Of a stretch of DNA of 64,000 bases, positions 61,515 to 64,000 are shown in pieces (the stretch's first letter is position 1; each line of letters begins with the position of its first letter). This stretch comes from Flavobacteriales bacterium (GTDB lineage: Bacteria; Bacteroidota; Bacteroidia; Flavobacteriales_E; Vicingaceae): positions 1 through 64,000 of the forward strand of contig PALM01000017.1 in NCBI GenBank assembly GCA_002706365.1, written 5' to 3'. The notes beneath the pieces are model-generated. The model was not told where the DNA came from, ran no database searches, and worked only from the letters and a program-made list of their open reading frames with translations. The position numbers were made by a program, and so were the translations under genes.

Positions 61515-61903
61515 CAAAGTTCTACGAGAACTCTGGCGGTTGATTTAGGATGCAAAAAGGCAATTCGCTTATTGTCGGCCCCACCCTTTGGTGTTTGATG
61601 GATCAATTCATATCCCTCTTCTTTCAAGCGAGCTAATTCAGCATCAATATCATCCGTTTCAAATGCAATGTGATGAATTCCACCTTTTTGTTTTTCAAGG
61701 AATTTGGCAATTGGACTTTCGCTATTCGTAGGTCTGAGCAATTCAATTTTGCTTTCTCCGATCTTGAAGAACATGGTTTCCACGCCTTCGCTTTCTACAA
61801 TCTCGGTTTTATATGCTTTTGCACCCAAAAGACTTTCAAAGACCATCTCTGTACTTTCGAAGTCGCTCACCGCGATTCCCAAATGTTCTATTCGCTTTAA
61901 CAT
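61499..61903 (-). CDS. mce: Methylmalonyl-CoA epimerase
   Basis: Interconverts the 2R and 2S forms of methylmalonyl-CoA, linking propionate-type metabolism with succinyl-CoA. The 134-residue VOC-fold protein has metal ligands in IEHLGIAV (His7), GGIHHIAFE and the C-terminal ARVLVELCQ (Glu), and the KFLEKQKGGIHHIAFETDD segment typical of bacterial Mce. The mutase is not in this window. Confidence 0.92.
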   Translation of the reverse strand: MLKRIEHLGIAVSDFESTEMVFESLLGAKAYKTEIVESEGVETMFFKIGESKIELLRPTNSESPIAKFLEKQKGGIHHIAFETDDIDAELARLKEEGYELIHQTPKGGADNKRIAFLHPKSTARVLVELCQDAK

Positions 61904-61918
61904 GAGTAGTTATTTGCA

Positions 61919-61949
61919 AAAAAAAGACCCTGACAAAGTCAAGGCCCTT
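61919..61949 (-). terminator. Intrinsic terminator after the small T9SS cargo
   Basis: On the minus strand an 11-bp stem (including three G-U pairs) around a TTT loop is followed by a T-run (A-run 61919-61924 on plus). Confidence 0.7.
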
Positions 61950-61968
61950 TATAAAATTTCAATATTTC

Positions 61969-62769
61969 TTATCTGACGTAGATCGTTGAAGTCTTATTGT
62001 CGTAGCTAACATAATATTTTCCTTTTTCAAGGGACTCTACATCAGCCTTAGCTCCAAAACCTTTTTTCACAATCACACCATAACGATCGTAGATCTCATA
62101 AAGGGTTTCTCCCCCATTGAATTCGATCGCATCTTTCACTTTTTCATCTGCCAAAGTGATCTCACCAACGGATGAAGTGTAAGTGGCCTCATCTGAATAG
62201 CGTGGCTTTCCACTAAAATCAACTTGCTTGACCCTAGCCTTGTTCTCTCCGGAATGTGGAGTGATCTTATAAGAGTAAGTATGTGTTCCAGGAGTTCCTA
62301 TTCCTTTTACTTCTCCAACCTTCACCCATTTGTTCCAGCGGAATTGCTCAACAATATAATCCAAAGAACCAGTTTCATTGTCGGTAGTCCAATTCAAGAC
62401 CCCTTCATCATTGAAATTAATGGCTTTGGTATCAAAAGTACTTTTAGGTTTAAGGACCTCAGGATTCAAAACCTCAGGCTTACAATCATCTTTATGCTTG
62501 ATGTTGATCACCACTTTCTGACCAAGTTTAAGGTCGTGATTTCCAAAATCAATCTCAAAGGCAGATTGGTTAACCTCATCAGGGGATAATTTCCCGTTTA
62601 TGGTTACCTCAAATACACAGAATCCAACTCCGGCACCACCGAAAGGATTCTTAACAAAGAGATTCTTGCCCATATACTTTCCCTCCAAAACGATCATGCC
62701 AGCAAATAGGCCATTTACGCTAAGGATCAAAGAAAGAACCAGAAGGAATTTCAAGTGCTTCATTTTCAT
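61969..62769 (-). CDS. Secreted protein with T9SS-type C-terminal region
   Basis: A 266-residue exported protein: signal peptide from ATG 62769 (HLKFLLVLSLILSVNGLFA), a 90-residue beta-rich N-terminal domain (about 22-110) with two cysteines, a fibronectin III-like segment (about 120-200; VLNWTTDNETGSLDYIVEQF), and a C-terminal 70 residues resembling type A sorting domains (LYEIYDRYGVIVKKG, LEKGKYYVSYDNKTS, ending in IYVR). Function unknown. Alternative starts at 62793 and 62763 exist. It is followed by a terminator. Confidence 0.78.
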   Translation of the reverse strand: MKMKHLKFLLVLSLILSVNGLFAGMIVLEGKYMGKNLFVKNPFGGAGVGFCVFEVTINGKLSPDEVNQSAFEIDFGNHDLKLGQKVVINIKHKDDCKPEVLNPEVLKPKSTFDTKAINFNDEGVLNWTTDNETGSLDYIVEQFRWNKWVKVGEVKGIGTPGTHTYSYKITPHSGENKARVKQVDFSGKPRYSDEATYTSSVGEITLADEKVKDAIEFNGGETLYEIYDRYGVIVKKGFGAKADVESLEKGKYYVSYDNKTSTIYVR

Positions 62770-62895
62770 AATTTTCGCTCCTGAAACTTGCATTTCAAGA
62801 GAATTCCCTGTGCTTTTTGGTACCGTCTAAAGGTATTCAAATATAACACTCTAAATTAACAATTTCTTTAGAGGACTGTAATAATCGTGCCGAAG

Positions 62896-64000
62896 CTACG
62901 ACGCAGTCTCAATTTCTTCAAGTTTCTGTTTTAGCTCTTCTATACGTTTTCGCTTCTCTGGACCTCTTCTTTTTCTAGACGATTCAGTGAAATATTTATG
63001 GGCTCCCAAAAAGCCAATATTCATCTCTATCCATTTTTTTGGATCATCTTCTAGCTTGCCAAACTCCATTAATTCCCTTCTCAATGTTTCCGCTATCGGA
63101 TAGAAATCATTCCTTCCCAAATAATCCAAGTCAGAATCGCACATGATCTCTTCTAAATGATTGCTTGGATTCTGAGGAATTTTGGTGGCTTCGATCAATT
63201 CGATCACTTGTGCGATCTGCTCTTCAGTATATCCAAAGTTTGGCAACATCTCTTTAGCGAGATTAGCTCCAATTGGCTCATTCGACTCGTAAGAGTGGAT
63301 AAATCCCGCATCGTGGAAAAGCGCCGCAGTTTTAAGTAGATATAGATCTTCCCCTTGAACGCCTTCCCAAAGTGCTATGCGCTCTACAGATTCGCAGACA
63401 TCCATTGTATGATGGATACCGTGATAATAAAGGCCTTTTGGAAGATCCCCACTCAATCTTTTTACAATGTACTTTTCCGCATTGCGGTAATTGATATTGG
63501 AGTATAACTTCAGGTTTACATAATGCCAAAAGGCATCATTTGGCCTAATCCCATCCTCTTCAATTGATAGCTCTGGCTTGATCCCATGCACGAAATACAT
63601 ATCGATCTCACCCTTATGCTTGGCTTTGATCTTTCCTCGATATTCCGTTTCAAAGAATTCATCAATCGCCTCATAAGTAGTCTCGGAGATATTCACCTTT
63701 CCAATTTCTCCACTAGACTCCATGGTGTTGGCGATGTTTACTGTATCACCCCAAATATCATAGGCAAATCGCTTGATCCCTACCACCCCGGCAATCAGAT
63801 TCCCAGTATGTAGCCCGATCCTTATTTCCCAAGGACTCTGACCTTGTTCTTCCTTCACTTTCTTGATCTCCTGCATATAACGCTGGATCTCAAGTGCTGC
63901 TAGGGTAGTGTCTATTGGATTACTCTTATTTCGAATGGGAACACCACCAGCTGCCATATAGGAGTCACCGATGGTTTTGATCTTCTCTACATTGTATTTA
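62896..64000 (-). CDS. Class III adenylate cyclase domain fused to an HD domain (N-terminus beyond the window)
   Basis: Only the C-terminal part (about 367 residues) is present. The frame is open to the right edge. The class III cyclase segment shows EKIKTIGDSYMAAGGVP (metal Asp and adenine-specifying Lys), IGLHTGNLIAGVVG and YDIWGDTVNIANTMES (second specificity Asp). In that last segment the transition-state Asn is kept but the Arg four residues later is Thr. Next comes an HD-type phosphohydrolase region with GIHHTMDVCESV, ALFHDAGFIHSY and CDSDLDYLG, then a charged coiled tail. It is probably a membrane or sensor-linked cAMP protein; the N-terminal sensor is not visible. Confidence 0.85.
   Translation of the reverse strand, partial: KYNVEKIKTIGDSYMAAGGVPIRNKSNPIDTTLAALEIQRYMQEIKKVKEEQGQSPWEIRIGLHTGNLIAGVVGIKRFAYDIWGDTVNIANTMESSGEIGKVNISETTYEAIDEFFETEYRGKIKAKHKGEIDMYFVHGIKPELSIEEDGIRPNDAFWHYVNLKLYSNINYRNAEKYIVKRLSGDLPKGLYYHGIHHTMDVCESVERIALWEGVQGEDLYLLKTAALFHDAGFIHSYESNEPIGANLAKEMLPNFGYTEEQIAQVIELIEATKIPQNPSNHLEEIMCDSDLDYLGRNDFYPIAETLRRELMEFGKLEDDPKKWIEMNIGFLGAHKYFTESSRKRRGPEKRKRIEELKQKLEEIETAS

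Noticed and set aside
62224-62589. 121-codon plus-strand open frame opposite the small T9SS cargo.
   Set aside because: Antisense to a gene with signal peptide and sorting-domain features; composition looks random.

Overview
The window is an ordinary-looking chromosomal stretch of a Bacteroidota (Bacteroidetes) bacterium, most like the Flavobacteriales/Cryomorphaceae side of the phylum. This is inferred from six secreted proteins with type IX secretion (T9SS) C-terminal domains, AT-rich promoters of the TAnnTTTG type close to start codons, Bacteroidota-specific families (DUF6089, DUF2480, TIGR03643), a SUF-only Fe-S assembly operon, and a futalosine-pathway menaquinone gene. I see no insertion sequences, prophage, CRISPR arrays or rRNA. 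There is one tRNA. The coding density is high and the right edge cuts through one gene.

Layout. 0.07-6.1 kb: envelope biogenesis (DUF6089 barrel, uppS, bamA, two Skp/OmpH chaperones, murI). 6.2-8.8 kb: gamma-carbonic anhydrase fold protein, NfuA-like Fe-S carrier, a T9SS cargo. 8.8-14.2 kb: nhaA, a long PurF-like enzyme, dxs. 14.3-18.9 kb: a probable four-gene operon of two duplicated PKD-domain T9SS cargos, an ECF sigma factor, and a protein that looks like a dual-membrane-spanning anti-sigma factor. 18.9-25.4 kb, minus strand: suf operon (A-B-C-D-S-E-DUF59-DUF2480) behind a perfect 25-bp palindrome. 25.5-28.8 kb: thiL, a repeat-filled spacer, lepA. 28.9-37.4 kb: two large T9SS type B cargos, metF, ribE, mqnC. 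37.5-42.5 kb: pdxA, then yceD-rpmF and fabH-accB-accC. 42.5-43.0 kb: a second repeat-filled spacer. 43.0-49.6 kb, minus strand: tetR-tolC-MFP-RND efflux operon. 49.7-54.5 kb: asnS, rpoN, a membrane protein, yraN, LD-carboxypeptidase. 54.6-57.3 kb: tRNA-CAU, TIGR03643 protein, acs. 57.3-61.5 kb: cysteine dioxygenase divergent from a PLP decarboxylase/Na+ symporter/HAD operon, suggesting hypotaurine/taurine metabolism. 61.5-64 kb: methylmalonyl-CoA epimerase, a small T9SS cargo, and the C-terminal part of an adenylate cyclase/HD-domain fusion whose cyclase lacks the usual transition-state arginine.

The most interesting items are: (1) the PKD-PKD-sigma-anti-sigma operon, a candidate surface-to-cytoplasm signalling system whose anti-sigma seems to cross both membranes; (2) degenerate 7-bp-periodic tandem arrays with different consensus words in several intergenic spacers; (3) the cysteine dioxygenase/decarboxylase/symporter locus; (4) the cyclase-HD fusion with an Arg-to-Thr change; (5) the suf palindrome and the cysteine-bearing DUF2480 protein as a possible uncharacterised SUF accessory. 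All functional calls come from reading translated sequence and remembered family motifs; no database search was possible.
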